Source: CAZVLQ01 sp964628185 (GTDB taxonomy: Bacteria; Pseudomonadota; Zetaproteobacteria; Mariprofundales; Mariprofundaceae). Taken from it: a stretch of 64,000 bases of DNA. The notes below the pieces were generated by a model. That model was given only the letters and a program-made list of their open reading frames with translations, made no database searches and was not told where the DNA came from. Made by a program: the position numbers and the translations under genes. Position 1 is the stretch's first letter. The number at the start of each line of letters is the position of its first letter. Positions 16,173 through 24,070 of the stretch are shown piece after piece. The stretch lies in the NCBI GenBank assembly GCA_964628185.1, contig CAZVLQ010000004.1, positions 41,738-105,737 of the forward strand. The letters run 5' to 3'.

Positions 16173-18314
16173 GTGCTGAAACGCCTGCATGCCGGCGACT
16201 TCTGGGGCGGAATTTCCTCCTCGGCGCTGGTGTTGCCACAGGCGATGGCCTTCGGTATCACGCTATGGACGCCCTATACGCATGATCCCGCCGCCGCCGC
16301 ACTTTCGGGATTAGTTGCCGCTGCCTGCCTGTGTATTTCCTCCGGTCTGTTTTTTGGCACGCAGGGCCTGGTTAGTGCGCCTACCGGCCCAACACTGGTA
16401 CTGCTTTCCGGAAGTATCGCAGTTTTGAACTCGCTGGGGCTTTCGGGCGAAACACTGGTTACGGCAACGCTGCTGACTGTGGCCATGGCCGGCTTCATTC
16501 AGTTACTGATTGGCGTTCTGAAATTGGGGCATCTCATCAAATTTATTCCCTATCCGGTGGTATCCGGATTTATGACGGGGACCGGTATTTTGATGGTGAT
16601 GTCCCAGAGTCAGGCCATCATGGGGGGGGATGTGGCGTTAACCATGCGGCAGGGCGCGTGGATTCCCGCCGCAACGGCAAGTGTAACAGTGGTGGCGATG
16701 TTCTGGTTGCCGCGTTGGTGCAAAAGGATTCCCGGCACTGCTTTGGGACTGATTGCCGGCACACTGGCATTCCATGCTTTTTCCATGCTACAGGCCGGGC
16801 ATCTGCCGGCAGGATGGGTAGTCGGCAGCCTGCCGCATGTTTCCGCTATCCATTTTGGTTTTGAAATGCCGGCAATGCATCAGCTTCCCTGGTTGCTGAT
16901 ATTGGGCTCCGGACTTGCGCTGGCGGTTCTGGCTTCGCTGGACACTTTGTTAACCAGCGTGGTGGCCGACGTTTCCACCGGCGCACGTCACAGCGCCCGG
17001 CGGGAGTTGATGGGGCAGGGCATAGGCCATTTACTGGCCTCGGTTTCCGGTGGTATGGCGGGGGCTGGTACAACTGGAGCGACATTGGTGGCGATTGGAA
17101 GTGGGGGGCGTGACTGGGCCGGGTTGGTTACGGGGGTCTGTTTTATTATCCTGATTCTGTTCATGGGGCCCGTCGCATCCATTCTGCCAATCAGCGTATT
17201 CGCCGGAATCATCCTGCATGTGGCCATCTTCAGCATGTTCGATAAAGACATCGCCTTGTGGCTTAAAACGCCACAGGCCCGCATGGATGGGGTGATTGCA
17301 CTGGCCGTGACTGGAGTGACGGTGTTCTACGACCTGATGGTTGCAGTGGGTCTGGGCGTTGCACTGGCTGCGGTCGAATTCATCCGCACCCAGATGCAGT
17401 CCACCGTGGTACATCGCAGGTGGAACTTGAATGATCGGAAATCATTACGCCGGCGTCCAAAATGTGCCTGCAAGCTGCTGGGCGGCAATCCGGATGCGAT
17501 TGTTGGTTATGATCTCAAGGGAACCCTCTTCTTTGGCACAACAGACCGTCTGTTTGAGGTGATGGCTGATGATTTAACGCAGGCAACATACATTATTCTC
17601 GATATGCGGCGGGTCAATCAGGTGGACCTGACGGCCATCCGCCTGATTGAACACATGTCCGGCATGATGCGTGAACGTGGCGGCGAACTGATTCTGGCGC
17701 ATATTCCGAGGAGTATGGGCCTGGTCAAACGGGAAGGGCACCGGCATGAACGTGTTGTCCCCTATCATGCCAATGTTCACCTGCGCACATTTGCGGATTC
17801 CGACAGTGCGCTGGAATATGCCGAAGACCACCTGCTTGAGGCTCTGGGGGAGAAGGATGTGCATGGTGTTTCGTGTGTCGAACTGGCTGATTCCGAATTG
17901 CTTGCGGGATTCAGTAAAGATGAAATCGCCTGTCTGGAACCTTTTTTTCATACCGTGGAGGTGCCCGCCAGGGAATACCTGTTCCGCTGCGGCGATCAGG
18001 GGTCGGAGCTTTTCGTGATTATCAGCGGTGATGTGGAGGTCCTGTTGCCTTACGGCAAGCGGAGAAAGCTGCGTCTGGCCAGGTTCGGGCCTGGCATGAC
18101 CGTGGGTGAAATCGCATTTCTGGAACCGGGACCGCGTGCGGCAGATGCGAGGGCCATCGAAGATTCCAGATTGACCGTACTCAAACATGATGCCCTGAAA
18201 CGTTTCTGCCGCAAGCACCATGAGCTGGGTATGCGTCTGTTATTGTCCATTGGGCATAATTTGAGTCAGGATTTGCGCCGCTCTGATGCGGAATTGAGGC
18301 GTTTGGCTTCCTGA
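16173..18314 (+). CDS. SulP-family anion transporter with STAS and cyclic-nucleotide-binding domains
   Basis: 713-residue inner-membrane permease of the SLC26/SulP family, carrying anions such as sulfate or bicarbonate. About 10-12 membrane helices occupy residues 1-410. A STAS domain (about 440-545, with ILDMRRVNQVD and AIRLIEHM) follows, then a C-terminal cyclic-nucleotide-binding beta-roll (about 575-700, LFVIISGDVEVLLP and GEIAFLEPGPRAA). The fusion suggests transport gated by a second messenger. The start is GTG 16173; no ATG is in frame nearby. Its last 49 bases overlap the convergent NHL gene. The substrate cannot be read from sequence. Confidence 0.87.
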   Translation: MLKRLHAGDFWGGISSSALVLPQAMAFGITLWTPYTHDPAAAALSGLVAAACLCISSGLFFGTQGLVSAPTGPTLVLLSGSIAVLNSLGLSGETLVTATLLTVAMAGFIQLLIGVLKLGHLIKFIPYPVVSGFMTGTGILMVMSQSQAIMGGDVALTMRQGAWIPAATASVTVVAMFWLPRWCKRIPGTALGLIAGTLAFHAFSMLQAGHLPAGWVVGSLPHVSAIHFGFEMPAMHQLPWLLILGSGLALAVLASLDTLLTSVVADVSTGARHSARRELMGQGIGHLLASVSGGMAGAGTTGATLVAIGSGGRDWAGLVTGVCFIILILFMGPVASILPISVFAGIILHVAIFSMFDKDIALWLKTPQARMDGVIALAVTGVTVFYDLMVAVGLGVALAAVEFIRTQMQSTVVHRRWNLNDRKSLRRRPKCACKLLGGNPDAIVGYDLKGTLFFGTTDRLFEVMADDLTQATYIILDMRRVNQVDLTAIRLIEHMSGMMRERGGELILAHIPRSMGLVKREGHRHERVVPYHANVHLRTFADSDSALEYAEDHLLEALGEKDVHGVSCVELADSELLAGFSKDEIACLEPFFHTVEVPAREYLFRCGDQGSELFVIISGDVEVLLPYGKRRKLRLARFGPGMTVGEIAFLEPGPRAADARAIEDSRLTVLKHDALKRFCRKHHELGMRLLLSIGHNLSQDLRRSDAELRRLAS

Positions 18315-19270
18315 CCCGCAGACGGGAACTTCTGAACCCTGTGATTGCCCCAGTCGGCGACATACACATTGCCTTGCGTATCCACGGCGACGCCGGTGGG
18401 GCCGGAGAAATGCCCCGGTTTGTTGCCGCTTTCTCCCCATGCGGCAAGAAAGCGGCCGCCGGCGTCAAAATGCTGGATGCGGTTGTTGTAGAAATCGCCC
18501 ACGAACAATGATCCGTCGCGGGCCACGGCAATACCCGCCGCGACGCGGAAACGTCCGCCCCACAGACCCAGTCCGCCGATGCTTTGCAGAAAACGGCCGT
18601 CGGTATCGAATACCTGCACGCGATTGTTGTACGCATCGGACACATAGATGCGGTTATTCGACCCGATGCTGATGCGCGAGGGATAATAAAATTCACTCCG
18701 GCGCATGGTCGGCAGCAGGAAGTTGACAGCCGAGAGGACGACATTGACCTTGCCCTTCTTTCCCCACGCCCGGATAAAGCGTCCGTCAGGCGTAAATTTC
18801 TGGATGCGGTGGTGGTATTCATCCACGACATACACAAATCCTTTCGAATCCACCGCAATATCCGCCGGTACGTCAAACGCCCCGGAGCCGTCTCCCGCTT
18901 TTCCCCAGGCATCAAGCAATTTTCCCTTGCTGTTGAAACGGAAGATCCGATCCAGGTCGAAATCCGTCACCCAGATGCCGCCGTCCGGTCCTATGCCGAT
19001 TCCACCGGGCTTTTCAAACAGGTTCCGGCCAAAGGCGCGAAGGAATGTTCCGTGCGCATCGAATTCCTGCACCCGCCGGTTACGCACATCGGTGACATAC
19101 ACGAGGCCCTGTTGATCCACCGCGACATCAAAGGGCTCGTTGAACTGACCCGGCAGGCTGCCCTTGCCGCCCCATGTTTGCGCGTTCGGGGTTGCACTTG
19201 TACAGGCGGTGAGCAGAACTGCAAGGAATAGTCCGAACAGCTTCGGCGATATCAGTCTCGAAAATATCAT
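18266..19270 (-). CDS. NHL-repeat lipoprotein
   Basis: 334 residues. A lipoprotein signal with lipobox LTAC (Cys23) is followed by about six NHL beta-propeller blades (recurrent GQFNEPFDVAVD, VYVTDVRNRRVQEF-like units). The protein should be an anchored periplasmic or outer-membrane six-bladed propeller used for binding. It is the last gene of the six-gene minus-strand unit that begins behind a MerR-type promoter. Its ATG overlaps the stop of the HMA gene (ATGA). Its 3' end overlaps the SulP gene on the other strand. A metal-related role is inferred only from operon membership. Confidence 0.82.
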   Translation of the reverse strand: MIFSRLISPKLFGLFLAVLLTACTSATPNAQTWGGKGSLPGQFNEPFDVAVDQQGLVYVTDVRNRRVQEFDAHGTFLRAFGRNLFEKPGGIGIGPDGGIWVTDFDLDRIFRFNSKGKLLDAWGKAGDGSGAFDVPADIAVDSKGFVYVVDEYHHRIQKFTPDGRFIRAWGKKGKVNVVLSAVNFLLPTMRRSEFYYPSRISIGSNNRIYVSDAYNNRVQVFDTDGRFLQSIGGLGLWGGRFRVAAGIAVARDGSLFVGDFYNNRIQHFDAGGRFLAAWGESGNKPGHFSGPTGVAVDTQGNVYVADWGNHRVQKFPSAGQEAKRLNSASERRKS

Positions 19271-19572
19271 TGGCGCGTGATGCCGCGGGCGGTAAAGCCG
19301 GCCTTCTTCACGGCGGTCTTCAATGCCGCATCATCTACCTGCACGTCCGGTTTCAGGCGCACAATAGCCTTGCCGCTCTTCATGTTGATTTCGACGCCTT
19401 CAACGCCAGCGATCTTTTTCAGATGCTTCTCCAGCCCATAGGCGCAGAAGGGGCAGGAAAGGCCATCCACCCGAATGGTGGCGGACGGCTCGCTCGCGTC
19501 TTGTGCAAATACGGATGTGACGGGTGCTGCCAGTAGCAGCCCGGTCATCAATAATAATCGTAGTATTCTCAT
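19267..19572 (-). CDS. Periplasmic heavy-metal-associated (HMA) protein, MerP-like
   Basis: 101 residues. The ATG at 19572 is preceded by AGGAGGT; the upstream open frame (to 19734) is not used. A signal peptide (about 1-23) is followed by an HMA ferredoxin-like fold with the metal-binding pair Cys40-x2-Cys43 in SCPFCAYG. MerP and copper chaperones share this plan. It lies 11 bases after the second outer-membrane barrel gene and overlaps the NHL lipoprotein gene. With a mercury-type MerR in the same operon, Hg(II) binding is plausible; copper is an alternative. Confidence 0.83.
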   Translation of the reverse strand: MRILRLLLMTGLLLAAPVTSVFAQDASEPSATIRVDGLSCPFCAYGLEKHLKKIAGVEGVEINMKSGKAIVRLKPDVQVDDAALKTAVKKAGFTARGITRQ

Positions 19573-19583
19573 TGCCGTACCTC

Positions 19584-20489
19584 CTAAAAAAAGAAATTCC
19601 AGCGGAAGCCCGCCGTCCAGACCCAGTCCGATTCCAGGGTCGTGCCGTTCAGATTCTGCACGGCGGGAATCTGAATGGCTGTCTCCAGCACGAAACGATC
19701 CGTGACATACTGTAGTCCCGGCGCAAGATTCCATGTCAGGCCGCCGCTGTTGGCGTCGGTGACGCCTGAATCCCTGTTTTTGCCGTTCCAGATCAGGTTG
19801 GACTCCAGCACGACATAGACAAAAGCGGGTACGCCGGTATTTTCAAGCGTGCGCGGGAATATTCGGTATTGAAACGAGGCATCCGCTCTCGCTTCATCGC
19901 CGAAGGTGAATCCCGAAGCCTCGGTGTTAAACCGGTATTTGGCCGCTGCGTCAAACTCCCAATCCAGCGTTTGCCGGGTGACGGCCACACCCAGAAACGT
20001 ATCCCAGGAGCCCGAACCGGGTTGCAGGATACGCGGAACCAGGCCGAATGCATCCGTCCGGGAGTGTGAGCCCGTGGGTGTTTTCAGGCCCGCGAACGGC
20101 GCAATGCGCAAGGTGTCGCCGGGCTTATCCACCTGAATTACGGTATAGCGGCCAAAGAACAAGGCGTCACCAATGCCCTGCGCATCGCGCCGGATGCGTG
20201 CACCGTTCACGGTTTTGTCCAGGCGCTTGTCCACATAGGGCAACACCCCAAACAGGGCCAGTTTTGGAGTTGCGCCGAAGGCCAGCACCACGGGGGCCGC
20301 GGTGACATTCAGTACCCGGCCTGCCGACGTGGCATCCCCTGATTTTCGCGTCAGCTTGACCTGACTGCGCAAAATGCTCATGCCATCGGCGACGGGCAGA
20401 GCGCTGTTGAAGGTGATTGGACCCGCTTGAGCAGGAACGGCAAGTCCGATCAGGCCCGTAACAAGCCCAATGAAGAACACATCACGCAT
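19584..20489 (-). CDS. Outer-membrane beta-barrel protein 2 (transporter-like)
   Basis: About 301 residues. A signal peptide (cleavage near QAG) is followed by alternating amphipathic strands, aromatic-rich, ending in a terminal Phe run (WNFFF), the hallmark of outer-membrane barrels. Overall look is of the 'phenol-degradation MetA/transporter' barrel family. The frame allows a start at 20501, but the ATG at 20489 overlaps the upstream TGA (TGATG) and seems best. It is related in plan to the preceding barrel. Substrate is unknown; in this operon a metal or metal-complex conduit is a hypothesis. Confidence 0.72.
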   Translation of the reverse strand: MRDVFFIGLVTGLIGLAVPAQAGPITFNSALPVADGMSILRSQVKLTRKSGDATSAGRVLNVTAAPVVLAFGATPKLALFGVLPYVDKRLDKTVNGARIRRDAQGIGDALFFGRYTVIQVDKPGDTLRIAPFAGLKTPTGSHSRTDAFGLVPRILQPGSGSWDTFLGVAVTRQTLDWEFDAAAKYRFNTEASGFTFGDEARADASFQYRIFPRTLENTGVPAFVYVVLESNLIWNGKNRDSGVTDANSGGLTWNLAPGLQYVTDRFVLETAIQIPAVQNLNGTTLESDWVWTAGFRWNFFF

Positions 20490-21343
20490 CACAAATGCCA
20501 TTCCAGTTCCAGTTTGGCCCGGTAATCGGTTTTGGTCTGGATGCCGTTAAGGTTGCTGAAAACAGGAAGCTGTACACCCGCCTTGATTGCAAAGTTACGC
20601 ACGGTCCACATAAAGCCTGGCGACAAAAAGAGTTCCGTGCCGCCGTCATTGACCAGAGACACGCCGTCCAGACTGCCATGCCGACCATATTCACCGTTTA
20701 ATTCCAGCAACCATACCATATCCGGTTTGAGGTATTCCGGCATGGTTGGTCGCCAACCTGCCACCAGATCAATCAACACCTTGTCTCCCACCTTTTTCCC
20801 GCCGCTGTGCCCGTTGCGGCGATAACGAATGCTCGCCCAGCGATACCATTTGAGACTTTCATGACCATAAGTAAGACCCAGAATGACATCGGTGGTGCCG
20901 GCGCCGAGTGCTGGCTTCGTGACGGTGGGTGCACCTTGTTTGGATGTGTCGAACTTCACTTTCAGCAGCGCAGCCATTGAATCTACCACGCCGGGAGCAT
21001 CCTTGTGCCAAAAACGGTACTTGGTGAATAAACGCAAATCTCCCAGTCCGTTGGCCTGTCCATAGCTATTCTCCTTGAATGTCCATGGCAATTCGGTACC
21101 GACCGTCAAATCGGCGTTGATGCCGTAAGCGACGTTGAGGAAGCCCAGGTCCTGACCGCGTGTGCTGGCTGATTGACTGGCATCCAGTTCAGGCGATATT
21201 TCCACGCCACCCTCGTAGATAACATGTGGACCCAACCCGAAAACCGGGTCATGCGCCATAGCATCCCGGGGCATTGCCAGCAATAACAGGCCAGCAGCCA
21301 TCATGCATGCGGATTTGCCACCTATTGAGATTTTTCCGAACAC
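20489..21343 (-). CDS. Outer-membrane beta-barrel protein 1 (transporter-like)
   Basis: 284 residues starting at GTG 21343, which shares a base with the merR stop (TAGTG) and has a strong AGGAGGT site inside the end of merR. A signal peptide ends near AMAHD. The rest shows repeated beta strands and a final hydrophobic strand ending in WHL. The second barrel gene starts on its stop codon. Two adjacent barrels under a MerR-type promoter are not part of the standard mer operon. Confidence 0.72.
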   Translation of the reverse strand: MFGKISIGGKSACMMAAGLLLLAMPRDAMAHDPVFGLGPHVIYEGGVEISPELDASQSASTRGQDLGFLNVAYGINADLTVGTELPWTFKENSYGQANGLGDLRLFTKYRFWHKDAPGVVDSMAALLKVKFDTSKQGAPTVTKPALGAGTTDVILGLTYGHESLKWYRWASIRYRRNGHSGGKKVGDKVLIDLVAGWRPTMPEYLKPDMVWLLELNGEYGRHGSLDGVSLVNDGGTELFLSPGFMWTVRNFAIKAGVQLPVFSNLNGIQTKTDYRAKLELEWHL

Positions 21344-21759
21344 TAGGAGACCTCCTGGTCATCGGATTTATCCAGACTGTCCATAATCGGACACGTCTTC
21401 AGTGATCCTTTGCCGGGACAGGCATTCACAAGCGGGATTAGTGCTTCCCGCATGCGCTCAAGGTCATGAATCTTCTGTTCAATATCCTCAAAATGGCTGG
21501 TTGCCATGGCGCTGACTTCGGCACAGCTCGCGTCCTGCTCTCCCTGCAAGGCCAGCAGGGCTGTGATCTGCTTCAGGGAAAAACCCAGTTCCTGGGCCCG
21601 TTTCACGAAGCGGATGCGCCGTACCGCTTCATCATCAAACAGGCGGTAGCCGCTCGGCGAACGGACGGCTCTGGGAAGCAGGCCGCGGCGTTCGTAGTAG
21701 AGCACGGTCTGCACGTTCACGCCCGCGGCCTTGGCGACCCAGCCTACGGTCCGGTTCAT
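21343..21759 (-). CDS. merR: MerR-family metal sensor with mercury-type cysteine triad
   Basis: 138 residues from the ATG at 21759 (the frame opens earlier but the conserved MerR N-terminus starts here). The winged helix-turn-helix includes QTVLYYERRGLLP and GYRLFDDEAV. Metal-binding cysteines lie at 79, 114 and 123. Their spacing (35, then C-x8-C) equals that of the Hg(II) ligands Cys82, Cys117 and Cys126 of Tn501 MerR. So Hg(II), or Cd/Pb with a related site, is the likely inducer. It is the second gene of its own operon, ten bases after the thioredoxin-like gene, and the likely regulator of three nearby MerR-type promoters. Confidence 0.87.
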   Translation of the reverse strand: MNRTVGWVAKAAGVNVQTVLYYERRGLLPRAVRSPSGYRLFDDEAVRRIRFVKRAQELGFSLKQITALLALQGEQDASCAEVSAMATSHFEDIEQKIHDLERMREALIPLVNACPGKGSLKTCPIMDSLDKSDDQEVS

Positions 21760-21769
21760 GTCGCCGCTC

Positions 21770-22033
21770 TCAGCCGCGACCGATGCCGGCGGCGATGAGG
21801 GTATCGGCGTCCACGCCCCGGCCGGCACAGCAATCCGCCAGCCTGCCGTCTATGGCGACGGCCGGGATGGAACGCACCCCCAGCGCTTCCGCCCGCTTTG
21901 CAACCTGTGCATCGTGCATATCCAGTACGGTGATCTCGCAATCATCACAGGCCAGGCGTTCAACCAGCGCCACGGCTTCGTTGCAGACGGGGCATCCCGA
22001 GCTGAAGACTTCGATGTTTCGCTTTCTGTTCAT
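21770..22033 (-). CDS. Thioredoxin/glutaredoxin-like cysteine-rich small protein
   Basis: 87 residues. The thioredoxin-like strand-CxxC-helix motif is GCPVC (Cys14, Cys17). A cis-proline element RSIPAVAIDG follows. Extra cysteine pairs at 29/32 (ACDDC) and 68/69 (DCC) make it well suited to bind a soft metal. Similar proteins are encoded next to merR in several mercury loci. AAGGAGGTTG precedes the ATG. It is the first gene after MerR-type promoter 1. Role inferred: cytosolic thiol buffer or metal relay. Confidence 0.8.
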   Translation of the reverse strand: MNRKRNIEVFSSGCPVCNEAVALVERLACDDCEITVLDMHDAQVAKRAEALGVRSIPAVAIDGRLADCCAGRGVDADTLIAAGIGRG

Positions 22034-22066
22034 GATTCAACCTCCTTGGCTTCTTGTCATGCTCAA

Positions 22067-22098
22067 AGCATAAACCCTATACCAAGGTATGGAGTCAA
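22067..22098 (-). promoter_or_regulatory. MerR-type promoter/operator 1
   Basis: On the minus strand: TTGACT (complement of 22093-22098), then CCATACCTTGGTATAGG, then TTATGC or TATGCT as -10. The spacer is 19-20 bases, longer than the 17 of ordinary sigma70 promoters, and holds a dyad (ATACC-N2-GGTAT), the signature of MerR-activated promoters. It drives the thioredoxin-like gene, merR, two barrels, HMA and NHL genes. Confidence 0.85.
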
Positions 22099-22129
22099 GC
22101 CCCCGCGGTTCCAGGTGAGCATTACGGGC

Positions 22130-23182
22130 TCAGGAACCACGCGGTGTGCTGTCATGGCGCAGCAGCAGGGGACCGCGCATATCGCTCATCCACCAGCCCA
22201 GTCCGCCAAACATCACGGTCATCAGCAGGAAACTGCCCTGCGTGAGCAACATCATGGCGGCAGCCTGCTCCCGGCTGATGCCGAAAAGCGTCAGCATAAA
22301 GATGCCGGCCAGCAAACCGCTGCCCGGCACCCGCATGAAGAAGCCGAGAAACACGAGAGAGCCCAACAACACCATGATGAGCAGGTAATCACCGGGTGCC
22401 AGCCACACCCCTACGGCCCACCCCGCCCACAGCATCTCACTGACGGCGATCGCCTTGATAGCCAGGGCGGCAAAGATGACGAGTGCCCGGCTTCCGGCAG
22501 CGCTGGGCCAGGTGAGACCGGCGGAAAAGGTTTCAGCATGGCGGGAAAGCCAGACACTGATGCGAGCCGGGATCAATCGGCGAAGCTTCCCCTTCCGCTG
22601 CTTGAATTGGCTGACGCGCCACTTCCACACCGCCCCGCCAAACAGCGCGGCGCCGCTTATGATGACAAAAATAGTGACGACAACCGCCACATCGCCCGCG
22701 CCGGACAGCCCCGGCGGCATGGGCAGGAACAAGACCGCAAGCGCGATCACGGCAAAGACCGCCGCGTCAATCAAGCGATCCACGACCACGCTGCCGATGA
22801 CCGTTGCGGTACGCAGGCGATATTTTTGTGCGATGATCCAGGCGCGGGCAAGCACGCTGCTTCCCATGCCTATGGTCAGCCCCGGCAGGTAGCCCACCAT
22901 GGTCGCCAGAAAATGATCGACACTGCGGGTACGGCTGTCCAGCACGAGACGCCATTTCCACGCCCGCAGCCCTTGCTCGATAAGGAAGGCGATGAATAAC
23001 AGGGCGATGGCCGGTGGATAGGACTCCATGAGCAGCCGGGTAAACCGGCCCATACTGAATCCGTTCAGCAGCCAGTAGATCAGCAGTGCCGAGACGGCAA
23101 GGCTTGCCGCCCAGGCCATGTGCCGACGGTGGCGTTTGAGCCGGGCGGTAAGCCGATTCAGCAGCGCTGCCTTACCCGTCAA
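22130..23182 (-). CDS. YbhN/LPG-synthase-like integral membrane protein
   Basis: About 350 residues with roughly eight membrane helices. The family pattern of the lysyl-phosphatidylglycerol synthase TM region (UPF0104/YbhN) is present: GRFTRLLMES, KWRLVLDSR, MGSSVLARAW, VVVDRLIDA and MRVPGSGLLAGI. In known proteins this part flips or handles lipids. The best start is TTG 23182, which overlaps the TGA of the zinc-ribbon gene; the open frame also reaches 23275, and an ATG exists at 23119. Co-transcription with a small zinc-ribbon gene behind a MerR-type promoter is unusual for this family. Confidence 0.72.
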   Translation of the reverse strand: MTGKAALLNRLTARLKRHRRHMAWAASLAVSALLIYWLLNGFSMGRFTRLLMESYPPAIALLFIAFLIEQGLRAWKWRLVLDSRTRSVDHFLATMVGYLPGLTIGMGSSVLARAWIIAQKYRLRTATVIGSVVVDRLIDAAVFAVIALAVLFLPMPPGLSGAGDVAVVVTIFVIISGAALFGGAVWKWRVSQFKQRKGKLRRLIPARISVWLSRHAETFSAGLTWPSAAGSRALVIFAALAIKAIAVSEMLWAGWAVGVWLAPGDYLLIMVLLGSLVFLGFFMRVPGSGLLAGIFMLTLFGISREQAAAMMLLTQGSFLLMTVMFGGLGWWMSDMRGPLLLRHDSTPRGS

Positions 23183-23349
23183 CTGCAGCAGGAACAGCCC
23201 GATTTTTGCTCTTGCTGCCCATGCTGCGATGCTTTTTCGGCATCCATCGTCGTGCCGCACTTCGAGCAACGGCACACTTCGCCTTCACCCTCGCGGCGCT
23301 CAATTTCACAGCCGCATTCCGGACACTTGTACGTTTCTTTATTACTCAT
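23179..23349 (-). CDS. 56-residue zinc-ribbon protein with C-terminal cysteine cluster
   Basis: The ATG at 23349 is preceded by AAGGAGGTAAAGTC. A rubredoxin/zinc-ribbon knuckle pair (CPEC-GC and CRCSKC) occupies residues 9-31, and the protein ends GCSCCS. That is ten cysteines in 56 residues, so metal binding is near certain. It is directly behind MerR-type promoter 2, which suggests a cytosolic soft-metal scavenger or regulator. No named family is claimed. Confidence 0.78.
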   Translation of the reverse strand: MSNKETYKCPECGCEIERREGEGEVCRCSKCGTTMDAEKASQHGQQEQKSGCSCCS

Positions 23350-23382
23350 GACTTTACCTCCTTGCCATTGTGGCATGCCGCA

Positions 23383-23414
23383 CGTCTAAACCCTGTACCT
23401 TAGTATGGAGTCAA
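23383..23414 (-). promoter_or_regulatory. MerR-type promoter/operator 2
   Basis: Minus strand: TTGACT (complement of 23409-23414), then CCATACTAAGGTACAGGG and TTTAGAC. The -35 and first half-site are identical to promoter 1 and the 19-20 base spacer is kept. The flanking 40 bases upstream also resemble those of promoter 1, so the two regions arose by duplication. It drives the zinc-ribbon and YbhN-like genes. Confidence 0.78.
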
Positions 23415-23479
23415 GCCCCTGCAGTTTCAGGTGAACATGACGGACACGCGCCTGTCTCCCTGCTTCTTCTTTTGCACGG

Positions 23480-23920
23480 TCATCCGTTCCAGACGGATGT
23501 TGCTACCAGCAATATAGCGCCCCCATCAATACTCCACTTGGACATTACTGACCCTGAGGTGAGGACAAACTGACCAGCAAGCAATGCACCTGAACCCAGC
23601 AGTCCCACGAAAAAGGGACCGTAACCCCTGCGCTCCATGGCGCGGAAGGCGAGCGACCCGATGACGAACGCCAGGGTGATCATGGTAAGCGGCAGCAGCC
23701 AGGCCTTCTGCAACAGGAATCCAAGTCCCATGGAACTTAGCAGCCCCGCATATGCTGGCCAGCAGGCGGGGCACAGCAGCCGGGTCAGAAAAGCAAGCAA
23801 TGTGGCTCCGGATAGGGTGCTCAAAGGGTTTCGCCAAGAGCGCTCCTCCCGGATGCTATCGGGCATTTCAGTAGCCGGTGAGGTTCTTCCGATGAAAGCG
23901 TGAACAACTTTCTTGTACAT
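23480..23920 (-). CDS. MerC-like mercury (soft-metal) membrane transporter
   Basis: 146 residues with four transmembrane helices. The first helix holds CPAC (Cys50, Cys53) followed by PAYAGLLSSMGLGFL, closely matching the MerC pattern CAAC-FPAL...GLGFL. MerC moves Hg(II) across the inner membrane into the cytosol. The ATG at 23920 is preferred to the TTG at 23932. It is alone behind MerR-type promoter 3. MerC usually works with MerA reductase, but no merA is in the window, so the fate of imported metal here is open. Confidence 0.75.
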   Translation of the reverse strand: MYKKVVHAFIGRTSPATEMPDSIREERSWRNPLSTLSGATLLAFLTRLLCPACWPAYAGLLSSMGLGFLLQKAWLLPLTMITLAFVIGSLAFRAMERRGYGPFFVGLLGSGALLAGQFVLTSGSVMSKWSIDGGAILLVATSVWNG

Positions 23921-23950
23921 TTTAATCCCCAATATTTCGCGATGAGCGCA

Positions 23951-23982
23951 AATCTAAACCCCTGACCATGGTATGGAGTCAA
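23951..23982 (-). promoter_or_regulatory. MerR-type promoter/operator 3
   Basis: Minus strand: TTGACT (complement of 23977-23982), CCATACCATGGTCAGGGG, then TTTAGATT with TAGATT as -10 at about 20 bases. The TTGACTCCATAC core is identical in all three promoters. It drives the MerC-like gene. Confidence 0.8.
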
Positions 23983-24045
23983 GAGCAGATTTGCGGGAAA
24001 CAGGAGACCCGATTATAAGTGGTCGAAATTTTTAATTTCAATAAC

Positions 24046-24059
24046 ACATGAACTCATGT
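24046..24059 (+). promoter_or_regulatory. Palindromic operator of the ArsR-type gene
   Basis: ACATGA-AC-TCATGT, a perfect 6+6 inverted repeat, ends 11 bases before the arsR-like ATG. The location fits autorepression by the encoded ArsR dimer. Confidence 0.6.
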
Positions 24060-24070
24060 AAAGTTGAGAA

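Noticed and set aside
18584..19231. 215-codon plus-strand frame opposite the NHL gene
   Set aside because: Antisense to repeated NHL blades, which readily give open shadows.
21731..22999. 422-codon plus-strand frame over merR, thioredoxin-like and YbhN-like genes
   Set aside because: Low-complexity, crosses the strong MerR-type promoter and three supported minus-strand genes.
18266..24000. Complete mer operon (merA/merB)
   Set aside because: No flavin-disulfide reductase or organomercurial lyase frame is present in the region; only merR, MerC-like, MerP-like and thioredoxin-like parts were found.
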